NCBI GenBank assembly: GCA_019915135.1
Contig: JAHLMK010000012.1
Span: forward strand, 744,001-808,000
Direction of reading: 5' to 3'
Length of the DNA stretch: 64,000 nt
From: Strobilurus pachycystidiatus
Lineage: Eukaryota > Basidiomycota > Agaricomycetes > Agaricales > Physalacriaceae
Position numbers and translations under genes: made by a program. This document shows positions 20,753-31,886 of the stretch, one piece after another. The stretch's first letter is position 1. Each line of letters begins with the position of its first letter. A model generated the notes under the pieces. The model ran no database searches and had not been told where the DNA came from. It was given only the letters and a program-made list of their open reading frames with translations.

Positions 20753-23700
20753 CTAGCCTCTCTTTACGTTAAAATACACGTTCTTCCGAGTGTCGACTCG
20801 CATGGCAGGCCAGCCAAGGTAAATGCCGCCAGCATCAGCAACTTCCCCCGAGGTCAAGAGGGTATGTTCGCATAACATACTGCCGGCCTCCATAGATGCC
20901 CCTGACAGCAGCCGAGAGCCTGCACGCATCGCACAACCGTCACCGATTTTCAGTGAATTCAACGCGAAGTTACCACGGGAATTGATATGAGCAACGACCG
21001 AGCAATTGTCCAAAGAGACTGAATCCCCAAGCTCGACAAGGTCAGGCTCGGTCAACAGTCCCCTCTTTCCGCCTGCCCAAATAGCAGCGTTCCGGCCAAA
21101 CGTCGCACCCTGCAAACGGTAGAACAAAGTAATCCAAGCGGTGCCTGTTAGCGGCGCAAGGACACCTCCGTTTCCGAAGCCTTTGTACAAAGGGCGGCAA
21201 AGAACAAGATGTAGCTGCCAGCGTTGGCAGTAGCTGCTCTTGTCCCACTCGAATCGACCTGCGCAGCGTCGGCCAATGACCAACCACTTAGCCAAGATGG
21301 CCCATAACATCGCAAATATCGCTTGGACGTTAAGCATTGCAACGAACGCAACAGCGGTTAGACCGTAGACGATGCCGAATGTGTACCATGTGCGATTGAA
21401 AATTTGGGGGAAGTGGATGGCTAGCTGGCGCAGAACTTGGGCGACCGACACCGCCGTAAGAGACCAATAGGCGGCAGTGAAGGAAACGACAGCGAGGTTG
21501 ATAGAGAGAAGCACGATATAGGGCAGCACAAAGTAGTCCGCCTGGCGTTTGTAGTACGCGCGGCCAAACGGAGTTGTGGTATCAGTCTTTTCTGCCTCCG
21601 GGGCACCCTTGTTCAAGCAGATGGCTTCACCACGTTCTGTGAATTACCGTCAGTCAAAGGCACAGTCTTGTCAGGGAATTTAAACGTACGACAACCCAAC
21701 CATGTCGACCCATCTTCGTATGAGCGATTACGAGCGGTCAGAGTTCCCGATCCGATGACTGCACGACGGCCAACGATAACGCCAGGGAGGATGACCACAC
21801 GGTCAGCGATCATGGCTAGCAGAAGCATGTTAGACAATTATCTTTGTATGAGAAAATACCGAACTCACCTCCATCTTTTACTATCACTTTGGCAGTTCCA
21901 AGACCATCCGTTGTAAATATTTCCGCTCGCGAACCGAAGACTACATCATCACCGATCTCCAAGAGCTCTGGATCGAGGCAGTACAGACCCGAACCAGGCC
22001 AGTACACACGCTTGCCAACTTTTGCTCCCATACACCGATATATGAAAGAAACGCCCTGGTAATGCGAGCCGATGATGGAAAAGGTGCGTTTCAAGTTATC
22101 CTGGGAGAGGAGATTTGCATTGATGAAACGTCGAAGAACAGACCAGTGACCCATCTCCGCCGTCGTACACACTTCGTTGAGACCGAAGAGGCGCTTGACA
22201 ATGATCGAAAGGAAGGTATGCACAAGAGGTGTGACGACTGCTCTGACTATGCGCGCGACCATATAGAAGGCGATACGCTCATAGACAGCGAACCATCGGA
22301 TGACGGAGATGATAGCATTATCAGAGCCGGGATGGATGAAGCTGACCTCACGGATCATCAAGAAGATGGCTGCGAACCAAGGAACATCTTCAAATATATT
22401 CAGTAATGCAAGTGAAAGGCAAAACAAAATGACGTACACGACACGAAGAATACCAATCCGAAGAGAGGCCAAGCTATGAACAGCTTTAGCAGAAAGTGAG
22501 GCTCTCTGATGCTGGTACGATTGAGAGATGAATGACTCGCTGGCGAAGGCGGTTCCAGGGAAGAGGAGTGAGGGCCAACAACAGTGCCCTCTGGTATGAC
22601 AGCTCCAGGCGATACCTGGGAATATGTGTTGATAACAGCATCCGCGCCAACGACGACTCTGTCCAGACGAAAGTAACCATCTCTCTCTACAGAGAACCCA
22701 CGAATTAGGGCCTTGTCGACTCGACAATCGTCTTCAAAACGTAAAAGGTCATATTCGCCAAGCTGCACGTTCTTCACGATCTTGACGTTCTTGCCAATGT
22801 GTGCACCTAAAAGGCGATAATAGACGATTTCCAAGGTCGGCGTCATTGAGAATATTCCGCGCCCCGATATGCGCAGACATTGGTCCACAATCCACCAGCG
22901 GAGATGGTAGAAAGACCAACTGAAAGACCATTGAGATCAGTGCTTGACGATTAAGTAAATAGGGACTTACAACTGATAAGTGCCAGGTTGGTATTTGCCT
23001 ATCACAATCCACTTAAATGCGATCGCGGCGAAAGGTGCAATCAAGCGGCAACCCAGGCGGGCGGCGATAACGGAGGAGAGAAGGATTGCAGCCCGTTCCC
23101 AAAAGGTGTCCATTATGTGTGGTGCTTGCCAGGCCATTACATAGAGAAGTAGAGACCCTGATATGCGAGTTCAGCGACAAAGACAATTGAGTATCGAGTG
23201 GAAACTCACAGGTCACAGCAGCTTTCAAAGGATTGAAGAAGATGAAGGGAATCGTTTGAACGAAGAGGGAGAGCGGGTGCCATTGGCTGCGTGATTTGAG
23301 TGGCGAGGAAGCAAGGAAATGAAGAGTCGAGTCAGCCTCGGACAAGGTGTTTTCCCCCGAAGATTTTTCGGAAAAGAATGAGTCGACGGATTGATTCCGC
23401 ACTTGCTTCTCAAGAAGCTCTGCGAGGCCTGCAACGGTACTCTGCGCGAACATGGACGATATTGGCACAGACTGGTTGCATTTCTTCCGGATATAGTGCG
23501 CGAGCTTCCCGAGTAACAGAGAACTCCCGCCAAGAAGGAAGAAGTCCGAATCCGACCGTATCATGCCGGGTTCGATAGACAGAACTTCCGCAACTGCACC
23601 GCGGACGATATTTTCGTATTTGGACGCAGTGGAGAGGTTGTCCTGCATAACCCAGTCTTCCAGGACTGTGTAGTCGACGTCGCCAGAGTCTGTCCTCGCC

Positions 23701-25941
23701 AATGGTCGTGTGACAAGGTGCAGCCGATCTGGAATATCATAGCCGTGCACATCTCTTGCTAGAGTTTCCCGCAGGCCAGAGGCATCCGAGGCTATCATGG
23801 TCACGAAGGCTTCAGGGCTTCCGTCGAAGCGGACACGCGCAGAGAAGTCTTTGACACCGGCAGTTGAACGAGTTACACGCTCCAAGACAACCAAGTCAAT
23901 GGTCACTTTGGAGCATGGTATAGGCTCCGAGAGAGGCGACAAAGCAGACGGTACCGTGGCCTGGAAATGTCGTTGAAGCACAGGGACCTGATCGGTCATG
24001 CAACCCAAATTGAGGCGTTTGGCGAGGTTGATTCGAAGAGGCTTCCCGGCGCTGGTATGCGTATTAGCTGTGGCAACAAGGTCGCTGAAGAAGAAGAATC
24101 ACAAATTCTTAGGCAAGTCCGACATATACACGATTGCGAACGGCCATTTGGAAGGATGAAGATGACCTCTGGTGGATTGTGAGATAAGATTCGAGAGGTG
24201 AGCGCGGTACGAACCTGAGCTTATCGTGCAGCTGGGAGAGTCCAATCCTTGGCATACCAGACGGTGAAACGATGACAATACCAATGACTTCCTGGAGAAC
24301 ATCGTGTTCTATAGAGAATGCCAACGATGACTTCGGGACGTCAATGACCGCCTAACAAACTATCAACGGACGTACCTTGACCGAGTCCCTCGCCGCATTG
24401 ACTATAGCCTCCTCCACCTCAAATGGAGAGACAACCTCTCCACCCTTGTTGATGATCTCCTTTGAGCGCCCTGTAATGAAAAGATAACCCTCATTGTCCA
24501 TATACCCAACGTCGCCAGTGTCGAACCACCCTTCTCGTGTAAACGCCGATCGATCCAGGGGAACTCGCGGATCTGGAGACGTCTCGTAGCCTTCGCAAGT
24601 TGGAAGCCCTCGCACAGTGACGGCGCCGGTCTTGCCTTGGATAACCTCGCGCTCGAGATCCAAAGGATCACGTATAGACAGGTAAGGTCCACACGCTATG
24701 CCAGAACAGCCCGGCCTATCGAGCTGATAGTTAGTGGGCGGTGATGCGATGGGCATACATCTGGAGAATGGTCAGCGCGGCGACCTGAGGCGCAACTTCG
24801 GAAACTTACTCAGTCATTCCGTAAGAGGGGAGAACGACCGCACCAAAAGTGTTTTTGAGATCTGCAGCTAATGACGGCAGGAGCCCTCCTGCGGCGTTGC
24901 AGATCAACCGAAGCTTTAAGTCGCGAGATGGATCGATGTGTTCGGGTCGGGAAGTCAGGATGGCATGATGGATCGTCGGGGCAGCAAAGTACCTGAAAAC
25001 TAATGAATAATGGCCCAAGAATAGAGCGGAAACAACGTACCAAGTCGCATGGAGCTGGGATGCGACAGACCAGAAGGTCATGGTGTCAAAACCAACACAC
25101 ATGATCGAGCTTCCGCCAGAGAACATGGGGGCCAACAAGTTGCGGACGATGCCTCCCACATGGAACAACGGCATCATATTCACTGACAAGGGTTATAACA
25201 AGTGAGAAGATATTGAAAGATTAACTCACAATTGATGTCTCGAGGGGTAAGCTCCCATGAGTGAACGACAGCCCACGTCCCGACGACTAGAGAGCGGAGA
25301 GTATACGGGACGACCTTCTTCTTCCCACTCGTGCCAGAGGTGTGCAGAATCAGAGCCTTATCGTCAAGGCATTGAGGAGAGGACGGCGTCTCGGAAGTAG
25401 AGACGTCCTCTCCTACGATGGTCGTATCAAACAATCCCGACGGGCCAGACACCCGTTCGCTGATGTAAATGAGATCGCATCCGAGTTCCTTCTGTAGCGT
25501 CTGGAGCTCGAGGCGCTCCTCCATGTCCGCCGTCGTTATGATGGCTTTCGCACCGAGTCTCGCAGCGTCATCCCGGAGCTCAGCAGCAGTACAACTAGAG
25601 TTGACCGGGGCGCAGGTGAAATAGCAAGCGAGAGTGAGCAATGCGACGGCACTGACTGGACCGGGTGGCAGTGCTATCACGACTCGGTCGTTGGGGCCCA
25701 GACGTGGACGATGGATGGTGTGGGGGAGGGTGAAGTTCTTCACGAACTCATGGAGGATATTGTGAGTGAGTGGCGGATGGTTTGGTACGGTAGAAAATAT
25801 GGCCGGTCCTGGGGTTGTGCATAGGCAGTCCAAGAGGGTGTTGGTGGATCGCGATGAAGAGAGACGTTGAAGTATCAAGTCACCCAAGGAGGTGCCATTC
25901 TGCGACACGATGTCCGAAAGAAACAAGAGGGGAATGGACAT
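20753..25941 (-). CDS. NRPS-like enzyme: A domain, carrier, Pls-like TM/beta-helix C-terminus
   Basis: Twelve exons (25941-25230, 25182-25041, 24992-24810, 24760-24376, 24330-24215, 24168-24103, 24051-23210, 23157-22971, 22919-22438, 22387-21869, 21815-21690, 21636-20753) give 1,548 codons. Adenylation domain: A3 TSGTSGKKK (about 201), A5 YGMTE (342), A7 TGD (427) with GRSKEIINKGG, and A10 Lys538 in PKNFAGKPLR. Instead of the NRPS A4 Asp it has MPLFHVGG, as in acyl-CoA synthetases. The carrier domain has FFLLGGSSLL with phosphopantetheine Ser about 711. From about 800 on, TM helices alternate with three left-handed beta-helix modules (about 890-1000, 1130-1250, 1410-1547). This order resembles the Pls/TIGR02353 C-terminus of epsilon-polylysine synthetases. 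Product unknown. Confidence 0.88.
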
Positions 25942-27230
25942 CTTCGGCGGTGGGCCTTCGAAAGCCTCTGGTCGGCGAGGAGGCCAGGAGGTGGCGAACA
26001 AGCCAAATTGCGTGTGATGTGAGTGTAGGAGTTGTTAGTGACCGGGGAATAAAATTGACCATGTTGAAGGATTTATACGCTATCGCAAGAGTGGGGTCAT
26101 ACTAATTGGATGATCGAAGGGGCGCAAATCGTAGGGGTAGAGAACTTGGATCGAGAATGAATCGGAAGGAGAGTAGGGGCCATAGCGATCAGGATAATCG
26201 GTACACATGCGAGAACATACGACACAAAGAGGTCGGTACGCATATCGTCACCAGAGGTGGTTGGCAAGCTATCGCCATAAAGGATACGAAGTGTGGCGCA
26301 GGGCTACTACAGTAGCCACCTAGTCTGATGGTCGCGGACTGATAGTCTGATGGGCCCCAGGGATAAAATATGATCCGAAAGATATGTACTATCGATATCT
26401 GCTTCCGGCGGGAAAAATCAGAGATCACATAAACTCCAAAAGCGCAATACTCACCATTCGTCAGAAATCAACATTCTGATGTCCAGTTCGAGGCACATGT
26501 TCAGTGATACAGAGCTCAGTAGCCAAAAGGAGCACCAGAAAGGGCGAGACAATCTGACGGGGGTGAACACTGGCTGAACACATTAGTCAGTTTCAAACTC
26601 AACCCCAAGTTGGGGGACGAGGAGAGTACATACTACGTCACCTGGGGTTAGGGTCTACTCCTTTCGACCCGTTCTCCCGAGCACTTTGCCTTGATACTCC
26701 CGTGGTCCGTCGGTCTCGGACACAACTCGAGATGATGACTCGACTTGGGACGAGGACGTGCGACGTCACCTGGGATTCTCCCGGCCTGTTGTTCCGAACA
26801 ACTCTGCCCCGAATCTTCCAGCGCCCGGCATCAAGGTATACATAGCTTGGTTATCCGCGCGGCAGTGGTAACTTGGGCCGTCATGGTCGATTGTGATAGT
26901 AAGTCACCGCGCTTAGGAAGGAAGGGGAAGACAGCAGGGCCTGTAAGAAGACCCATACGATGACAAGGCGCGTTGTGAATAAGTGCTGCTCTCGTCCAGG
27001 CAATTGACCGCCAGGCCATAGCACGAAAAACGTGCGGGTGAGAAAGAGACCACCGTGTTGCATGAAGCATGAAGATTGAGAGGAAAAAGACCCTGACGAA
27101 TTGTGATGAAGAGAGACTTTGTATGGACGTCTCAGTAGACAGTCAATCGAAATTGAAGGGAAGAAGAATCAAAGCACATTCCGGTGAGGTGTTGTACTCG
27201 ATCACAGTGTCAATCATCCTTAACAAAGAA
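25942..27230. other. Gene-poor stretch upstream of NRPS-like gene
   Basis: The first ~300 bp should be the NRPS-like promoter. Further on, two imperfect direct repeats are visible, sharing 'ACTTGGG..GACGAGG..CGTCACCTGGG' at about 26600-26650 and 26735-26775. No coding signature; probably decayed repeats. Confidence 0.45.
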
Positions 27231-27520
27231 TGGGCTCGCGATGCGCTAGCAGCCGGTGCCGCATCCTGGTCGACGGATTTCATCTCAAAGGAGCATGTTG
27301 CGTGGAGGGCATGGATGGTCACATCGTCAATGACGGATGATGGGCTCACTGTGCGTTGGCAGCCGGTGCCGCGTCAATTTAGGTGGTTTTCATCCGAAAA
27401 ATGAAGCGCGGCAGACTGACAGTCGTCAAGTCCCTTGCACGCTGCTTGGCGTCCGAGGAAGAGCGAGAGTCGCGCGCGTAGAATGGATGGGCTGGGCAGC
27501 CGGTGCCGCGTCCTGGTAGA
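27231..27520. repeat. Degenerate tandem units sharing GCAGCCGGTGCCGC
   Basis: The 14-mer GCAGCCGGTGCCGC starts at 27249, 27359 and 27496. Each copy is followed by a related 40-50 bp segment (CCTGGT..ACGG.TT.CATTTCGGAGGATG-like, with GCGCGGCAGAC). Spacing is 110 and 137 bp. This is the edge of a repeat island that continues into the direct repeat at 27541. Transposon family not recognised. Confidence 0.5.
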
Positions 27521-27540
27521 CGGGATCATTTCGGAGGATG

Positions 27541-27965
27541 CAGCGCGGCAGACCGACATGCGTCAGGTCCGCGAGATCGAGAAGCGTCAGATCTCTGGCG
27601 CGTCGCTTGGCGTGCAAAGAACGACGGAGGCAAGTGCGCCGTCCGCCCTTCAAATGAGGCAAAGCGTACGAGAATCAAGCGGCTAGGAAACGTGTAGAAA
27701 ACGATGGATGAACGCTCCTAGCGTTATACAGAACAATCGCCTCATGAAATTTGGTAGGTGGTGGGCACGGCGTGGCGCGGGAAGGCGGGCAATGAGCTCA
27801 GCAGAGCAGGAGTTGAGGCGTGCGAGCTTGGCGGTAAGGGCCAAGTTCCTACGTATGCACGCGAGAGTCGCGGTCGCGTTGAAGTGGGACCGTCAACAAG
27901 GAGGAGGAGAGCAAGAGCCTGAGGTGCACTGACCCCGGGCAGCACTGCCACATCGGCTGTCGGGA
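27541..27965. repeat. Direct repeat copy 1 (about 400 bp)
   Basis: Shares ordered blocks with 30930-31335 in the same orientation: CAGATCTCTGGCGCG, AGAACAATCGCC, GTGGCGCGG, TTGAGGCGTGC, GACCGTCAACAAGGAGG and GGGCAGCAC.GCCACATCGG. By eye the copies are clearly homologous but diverged, with small indels. No RT, transposase or terminal TG..CA is visible. Unclassified interspersed repeat. Confidence 0.65.
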
Positions 27966-28594
27966 CGCCTGCCGAAAATTCACCCACGCTCCTCCTTTTA
28001 CCGTCAACGCGTGGCCTTGCACTTAGCTGCACTGTCTCTTATCCACCCACTGATCACTCTCGACGCCAACGCACGATGACGCGCTGTCAGTCAGATCCTC
28101 TTTTAGGCTGCACGAATTGGACACTACTTTTCTTATGATTGTGTTCTTGTTTGTCTCCGGAAAGCAGCACAGCAGTCGCAAGTATGTGGGTTCCTTCAAA
28201 GCTATATATACGCATAAAACTCGACTCTCAAACAAACTCACAAACGACTTCAGTGACAGAATCGACATAAACGACATCTGGTATCGAGCAGTGTTACTTA
28301 CATACTGTAATGTGAACACCTGGACCCGCTCGTGTGTTACCTTTCTCCTGGATAGTTTCTAGCAGTGTGCTTATGAGTCTGTAGGTGATACTTGTTCTTT
28401 CTCTTATGCCTCACACAATCTCGTCTCTTCGTGCTCGCGTCCGTCTGCTTTGGTATAGGAATGCAGAGTGAAATCTTCACTGTACTCGAGTCGACGTTTC
28501 TCGGACTCGCCCGAGGCCAAGTCGTGGGCTATTGGGTACGGACTGTGGCTATTACATGACCGACATTAGGGTAATTGGGACTCTAGCCTCCGAA
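27966..28594. other. Spacer between direct repeat 1 and the inverted-duplication arm
   Basis: No open frame with coding character and no further match to the repeats could be seen. Confidence 0.4.
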
Positions 28595-29149
28595 GATTCG
28601 AATACTGCACTCCCGCATTCTCTACCGGCGTGTATCATCGAAGCCACAGTGTCTCATCAAATGAGTAAATTCATTCATTCATTCATCCATACATAATCGA
28701 CACGAGCCATTCCTCATTGCCGGACGCTGGATTACGGAAGGGCACAACTGTATATATCTTCGACATAAACAATTTATCTCCCGAGGAAGCCGAGCTCGCG
28801 ATCAATGAACAAACGCTGCCGCTGGAAAGCTTTGCCCGGTGACATAAATGGCGAGACGGTAGGCCATCCCGATTCCGCGCAACCAGATCCGACCCACTTG
28901 TATAAGCTCTCTTGCACGCTTGCACTGAGTTCTGTGTTTATGTGTGTTACTCAGCCCACAAGTTCCAACGAGACTCGAGCACTCTACCTTTGTGTCGCGG
29001 AGATCCGGGCCCTTTCCGGGGCCAGCGGACCAGGTGTCGCGATTGGTGCCATGAGGCCGAGGTGATCTTTGAGCAGTGTCTTCGACTCACGGCACCAAAC
29101 ACAAATGGCCGACCATCCGAGTCTCCCGGTTACAGGTTCCTAAGAAGGG

Positions 29150-29157
29150 TATATATA
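29150..29157 (+). promoter_or_regulatory. TATA box conserved in the DUF6534 duplicate
   Basis: TATATATA 43 bp before the ATG at 29200. The same TATATATACCGGCTC block precedes the intact paralogue at 59938 with the same spacing. Confidence 0.6.
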
Positions 29158-29199
29158 CCGGCTCCTTCTCGTTGTATTCCCCTGCAAACCCTTGACTTC

Positions 29200-30650
29200 A
29201 TGGCATCTGTCAGCGCGCTTCCTCTTGGCTTCACCATTGCCGAACTGTAAGTCCTCGCGACGTACTATCATACACTGTTGTGAATACTGTTAATTGACTC
29301 ATGTACAGATCCGGACCTCTGGTACGCGGACATAACAAAGTTGCGCGCTTCCAGGTATTAAAACCACCAAGCTAGTGACATATCTGTTGCATTGGGGCCT
29401 TTTCGGGACGCTCACTGTCCAATTCTGTTCGCTTGTTTTACCCCGCCGTGATCTTTGCTGATCAGCGTATAGATCTCTACTATGAGGCTTTTCCGAAAGA
29501 CAAGTTATTCATCAAGTGTCTTGTCTACGGCGTCTACACTGTCGAGTTTGTTCAAACGATATTGCTCACACACTGCCTTTCTCGGGTTTGGCTATGGTTT
29601 CGGAGACGTTCAGGCTCTGACGGACGTACACCTGGACTGGCTGAGTGTGCCAATCATGACTGGTCTCAGTGAGAGAACCGTCTCCACTGTATTCCCCCGG
29701 CCCCGGAAGACTGACCGTGTTTCCGGGTTCCCTAGTTTCCTTGATCGGGCAAACTTTCTACGCTTATCGCATCAGATTGCTCTCGAAGTCTGGAGAGTCC
29801 CATTGTTCATATTTGTGGTACTTATCTATAACTTCCCATATCTCATCTGAGCTTGAGCCTGTCTACCTAGGTTTCTTTGACTAGCACTATCGGCGCCTTT
29901 GTCACTGGCGTCTTCAGTCACATAGGTCTGTGGAAGTAGTACTTGGTCTCGAATGAGGTGCTCCGACTGAGGCATCGTAGCGGGAAATTTGACACGACTG
30001 AACAACCACGGAATTTCCATTGCCGCTGGCGTATGTTACTTGGTCATTTACCACTTTCCAAATTGACTCCTTCAGGTTTGGTATGGTGCCTCTGCTCTCA
30101 GCAACATTATCATCGCCACTTATATGACATACTATGTCTGTACCTCTTGACATGCTCCCGCTTCATTCCTGACCGAGGCAGCAGCTCCTCAAAAGCAACA
30201 CTGGCTTCCGTCATACACAAGTCTTGGTGTCCAAACTTGTTCGCTTGACTATCGAAACCGGAACTGTGACTGGTATGCTTGTAAACGTGATTTATTATCT
30301 TGTCGTTGAATTTGTGATCTAGCTGTGGTCGCTCTCTGCACTCTTATCCTGTTCTTCGCCTTTCCAGGCCATACGTACTACGTCACCCCCGCTCTCATCT
30401 TACCAAAGTTCTACTCAAATACCATCCTTGTTGTCCTGAACTCCCGATTCCAGATTTTGGGCGGGCGCACAACTCTCGATACGTTCGATACCTTCTATGT
30501 GAACTCGATCCCGAACTACTTAGCCCGCGACTCAGACAGCGGCGGTCCTGGAAGTAGCGTGACCCTCAACCCTCTGTCGTCGCCATCGAGAGGGAGGTGT
30601 TCTTGAACCCTGGCTCTGAGGAGTTTATCGAGCTGCCGGTGAAATGATTG
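29200..30650 (+). pseudogene. Decayed DUF6534-type membrane protein gene (copy A)
   Basis: Exon by exon homologue of the gene at 59938-58539: start MASVSALPLGFTIAEL, then LLHWGLFGTLTVQF, YLYYEAFPKDK, GFGYGFGDVQALT and later TPALILPKFYSN with LNSRFQ. Breaks: after QTILLTH the frame shifts (near 29570-29580) relative to the intact copy, where THDEFLRFGYGFG is continuous. Later GLWK is followed by an in-frame TAG where the paralogue reads GLW then CSL. The C-terminal end also differs. The family is a basidiomycete multi-TM protein of unknown function. A sequencing error could explain one break but not both. Confidence 0.75.
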
Positions 30651-30929
30651 AATGTGAGTCTTACGGTTTCGGAACCCCTTCGATTGTCATCCAATGACTA
30701 TTTCTAGGATCCTCGTTACCGCAACGCTTAGAAAAGTCTTCAATACTTAGTCGTCGAGCTTAGTATGGTATCTGTAGGCTCTCTCTGTGTATGGAGCTAT
30801 CATTAACCACTGGCAAAGGTTGTCGGCTTGCTGGTCCCACGAAATATATGTTGTAGGTTCATGAGTTGGGGGATGAGAGCGTCCTGCCTGCTACGTAAGT
30901 CGGGCCCGATGAAGAAGTCCAATGTGAGA

Positions 30930-31335
30930 ATGTCGGCATGCGTCAAGTCAATACGAGATCGACATGCGCCAGATCTCTGGCGCGCCGCTTGGCATTCGGA
31001 GGCAAGCGCGCCATACACCCATTGAGTTAAGGCAAGGCCTGTGAGTGGCTAGCGACTGGAAAAGAGCGATGCAGGAATAGACGCAGCTGGCGCTCTCCAG
31101 AACAATCGCCCCCTCATGGAGTTCAAGGTGGGTGGCGGGCGCGGCGTGGCGCGGAAAGGCGGGGAGTGAGCTCAGTAGAGGAGGAATTGAGGCGTGCAAA
31201 CATTGCGGTAGAGGCCAAGTTCCGCGTATGCACGAGAGAGTCGCGTTTCGCGTTGAGGTTTGACCGTCAACAAGGAGGAGAGCAACTTACAAGTACCCTA
31301 ACCCTGGGCAGCACAGCCACATCGGCACACATGCC
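30930..31335. repeat. Direct repeat copy 2 (about 400 bp)
   Basis: Second copy of the repeat at 27541-27965, same orientation, ending at the same GGGCAGCACAGCCACATCGG block. The two copies bracket arm A and the pseudogene. Confidence 0.65.
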
Positions 31336-31886
31336 GAAGAGTACTAGTTCTGCTGTAGCCTGGCTGCGGCTAGCCTAGGCTGCGCCTTCATCTCAGCTTT
31401 ATTCCCGCGTCGACATGTTGATGCGCCACCACGGTCCACAGCCCATCCACCGATTTCGGCACGTCAAAATCGTCACAAATCGGACATTGCGGCATGTCGT
31501 CACCCGTGGCAGCCTTTAAATTTGCGATGAGGACAGGAGTCGTGGAAAGACGCCAGTCTCAGGGTGTGAGGCACATGGGATCCCATCTGCCAATGCGCCC
31601 GAGCAGGTGTTCTAAGGTGTTCTATAGCCCAAGTCCATGAAGGTCTTTGGCGCCTTTGGCCTTTGCCATCGTTCATTGTACAATCTGTACTCTAAAAAAG
31701 TCCGCCATTGTTCGATCACTTGTATGTCATCATGATCGCTCGGCCCTCCATCATTCCTGTCTTTTGTCTTCTCCCCTCCAACTCCTCGTCTGCGATGCCC
31801 TCGCGCTAAAGCTGCCAGTGACAGTAACCAATTAGCCCACATCTAACGACACCAAACTATCATCTCTCTCTTGCAATTGATCTATC
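31336..31886. other. Upstream region of the AA14-type gene
   Basis: Promoter and 5' UTR of the monooxygenase. A TTTAAAT tract at about 31516 is the best AT-rich core. No other gene. Confidence 0.45.

Larger units (their letters stand above)
28595..30755 (+). repeat. Inverted segmental duplication, arm A
   Basis: Matches 58395-60540 read on the opposite strand through the 5' flank, promoter, gene and 3' flank. Shared anchors include TGCACTCCCG, GACATAAATGGCGAGACGG, GCCATGAGGCCGAGGTGATC, TATATATACCGGCTC and CAACGCTTAGAA. Divergence is substantial, with many indels in the flanks, so this is an old duplication. Arm A sits between the two ~400 bp direct repeats. Confidence 0.75.

Noticed and set aside
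28660..28690. Microsatellite (ATTC)n as a feature of interest
   Set aside because: Only four to five units; ordinary low-complexity tract.
27541..31335. LTR retrotransposon with ~400 bp LTRs
   Set aside because: The copies are direct repeats, but there are no TG..CA ends, primer-binding site, polypurine tract, gag or reverse transcriptase between them; the interior is the DUF6534 arm.
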